Of a stretch of 5,124 nucleotides of DNA, positions 3,950 through 5,124 are shown piece by piece; position 1 is the stretch's first letter; each line of letters opens with the position of its first letter. The position numbers were made by a program, and so were the translations under genes. Source of the DNA: Acidobacteriota bacterium (GTDB lineage: Bacteria; Acidobacteriota; Polarisedimenticolia; J045); assembly GCA_027064265.1 (NCBI GenBank), contig JAMOQA010000596.1, positions 1 to 5,124 on the forward strand. Reading direction: 5' to 3'. The notes under the pieces are model-generated. The model was not told the DNA's origin. It did no database searches and saw nothing but the letters and a program-made list of their open reading frames with translations.

Positions 3950-5124
3950 ATGAGCGACGACGCGAAGCGGGCCGACCACCACGGCGCGACGGGCATCGAG
4001 TCCCTGGCGATCCACGCGGGGCAGTCTCCCGACCCGGTCCACGGGGCGGTGGCGGTCCCGATCTACCAGACCTCGACCTTTGCCTTCTCTTCTCCCGAGC
4101 AGGGAGCCCGCCGCTTCGCGGGAGAGGAGGACGGGTACATCTACACCCGCCTCGGGAACCCGACGATCGGGGCCCTCGAGGAGTGCGTCGCGGCCCTCGA
4201 GGGCGGGATCGGGGCCGTCGCCTTCGCCTCCGGCATGGGTGCCATCGCCGGCGTCATGCAGGGACTCCTCCGGGCCGGCGACCACGTGGTCGGGACCGAC
4301 ACGGTCTACGGCCCCTCGCGCCTGCTCATCGAGAAGGACCTGGCCCGGTTCGGCATCGCCTCGACCTTCGTCGACACGTCGGACCTCGGGAAGGTCGAGG
4401 CGGCGATCCGTCCGGAGACCAGGATCCTCTACCTGGAGACCCCGGCGAACCCGACCCTGAAGCTCGTCGACCTCGCCGGGGCGGCGAAGCTCGCGGCGGC
4501 CCACGGCCTCACCGTCGTCGTCGACAACACGTTCGCCTCGCCGGTGCTCCAGCGGCCCTTCGAACACGGGGCCCACGTCGTGCTGCACTCGACGACCAAG
4601 TACCTGAACGGCCATGCCGACGTCGTCGGTGGCATCGTCGTCTGCCGGGACGAGGAAACCCTGGGGAAGGTCCGGGCGGCCCGGTCGAGCTTCGGGGCGA
4701 ACATGGATCCCCACCAGGCCTGGCTCGTCCTCCGGGGCGTCAAGACCCTGCCCCTCCGCGTGCGGGCCGCCCAGGAGAACGCCCGGAAGCTTGCCACCCT
4801 GATCGAGGCCCACCCGGCCGTGGAGAAGGTCCACTACCCCGGTCTTCCGAGCCATCCCCAGCACGGGCTGGCCGAGCGCCAGATGGACGGTCCCGGCTCG
4901 ATGATCAGCTTCGAGCTCCGGGGCGGGTACGAGGCGGGGGTGACCCTGATGAAGTCGGTCCACCTCGCGACCCTGGCGGTCAGCCTCGGGGGCGTGGAGA
5001 CCCTGATCGAGCATCCCGCCTCGATGACCCACCACGGCCTGCCGGAAGAGGAGCTGCTGGCGACGGGGATCACCCCCGGGCTCGTGCGCCTCGCCGTCGG
5101 CTGCGAGACGTACGGGGACCTCGC
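3950..5124 (+). CDS. PLP-dependent Cys/Met metabolism enzyme, methionine gamma-lyase-like (3' end outside the window)
   Basis: The ATG at 3950 follows GAGGAG (3937-3942) by 7 bases. The 391 residues present cover nearly a whole enzyme of about 400 residues; only the last few are missing. Family landmarks: Y-T-R (65-67), which binds the PLP phosphate of the partner subunit; SGMGA (94-98); Tyr120, which stacks on PLP; PANP (165-168); Asp192, which holds the pyridine nitrogen; the PLP lysine Lys217 in HSTTKYLNGH; HPASMTH (355-361); and the substrate-carboxylate arginine Arg380 in GLVRLAVG. FAGEEDGYIYTR, GSMISFEL and HPASMTH agree best with methionine gamma-lyase, which splits methionine into 2-oxobutyrate, methanethiol and ammonia. 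However, the cysteine after Tyr-Gly that marks classical methionine gamma-lyases (Cys116 in Pseudomonas putida) is Pro122 here. Cystathionine gamma-lyase, cystathionine gamma-synthase or O-acetylhomoserine sulfhydrylase activity therefore remains possible. It is cytoplasmic, normally tetrameric, and divergent from the threonine dehydrogenase. Confidence 0.95.
   Translation, partial: MSDDAKRADHHGATGIESLAIHAGQSPDPVHGAVAVPIYQTSTFAFSSPEQGARRFAGEEDGYIYTRLGNPTIGALEECVAALEGGIGAVAFASGMGAIAGVMQGLLRAGDHVVGTDTVYGPSRLLIEKDLARFGIASTFVDTSDLGKVEAAIRPETRILYLETPANPTLKLVDLAGAAKLAAAHGLTVVVDNTFASPVLQRPFEHGAHVVLHSTTKYLNGHADVVGGIVVCRDEETLGKVRAARSSFGANMDPHQAWLVLRGVKTLPLRVRAAQENARKLATLIEAHPAVEKVHYPGLPSHPQHGLAERQMDGPGSMISFELRGGYEAGVTLMKSVHLATLAVSLGGVETLIEHPASMTHHGLPEEELLATGITPGLVRLAVGCETYGDL

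Noticed and set aside
3138..3953. Plus-strand 271-residue open frame
   Set aside because: It is antisense to the threonine dehydrogenase and crosses the divergent promoter region without a ribosome site.
2347..3996. Minus-strand 549-residue open frame
   Set aside because: It is an out-of-frame shadow of the threonine dehydrogenase running across the terminator and into the secreted gene, and is Pro/Arg/Gly-rich.
3890..5035. Minus-strand 381-residue open frame
   Set aside because: It is antisense to the gamma-lyase, whose catalytic motifs are intact; the antisense product shows no domain and its start has no leader signals.

Overview
This is a very GC-rich window (my impression is 70% or more; not counted) with tightly packed protein genes, strong Shine-Dalgarno sites, GTG and ATG starts and G/C-dominated third codon positions. 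The style suggests a high-GC Gram-negative-type bacterium such as an acidobacterial, myxobacterial or candidate-phylum lineage, but nothing here fixes the taxon. No RNA gene, insertion sequence, CRISPR array or attachment site was seen.

Layout, left to right. (1) Bases 1-993, minus strand: the first 331 residues of an XRE-type helix-turn-helix regulator with a TPR-like helical body, running off the left edge. (2) Bases 994-1287: a divergent intergenic region with a 38-base near-perfect inverted repeat and a weak promoter-like site. (3) Bases 1288-1842 and 1902-2705, plus strand: two secreted proteins, apparently in one operon and separated by a hairpin. They share a related N-terminal domain. 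The second adds a cysteine-rich C-terminal domain with a C-x-x-H-D-x-C motif like that of secreted phospholipase A2. (4) A large palindrome at 2704-2748 acts as a probable shared terminator between converging genes. (5) Bases 2760-3779, minus strand: a short-chain-type L-threonine 3-dehydrogenase. (6) Bases 3780-3949: a second divergent promoter region. (7) Bases 3950-5124, plus strand: a PLP-dependent Cys/Met-metabolism enzyme closest in motifs to methionine gamma-lyase, cut by the right edge.

The window therefore joins two units. The right unit is ordinary amino-acid catabolism: threonine to 2-amino-3-oxobutyrate, and probably methionine or a related thioether amino acid to a 2-oxoacid, ammonia and a thiol. 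The left unit is the less familiar one: a divergent XRE/TPR regulator facing a two-gene secreted module, with a long inverted repeat between them that could be an operator. That module is the best candidate here for an undescribed system. Its function is inferred only from motifs and layout.
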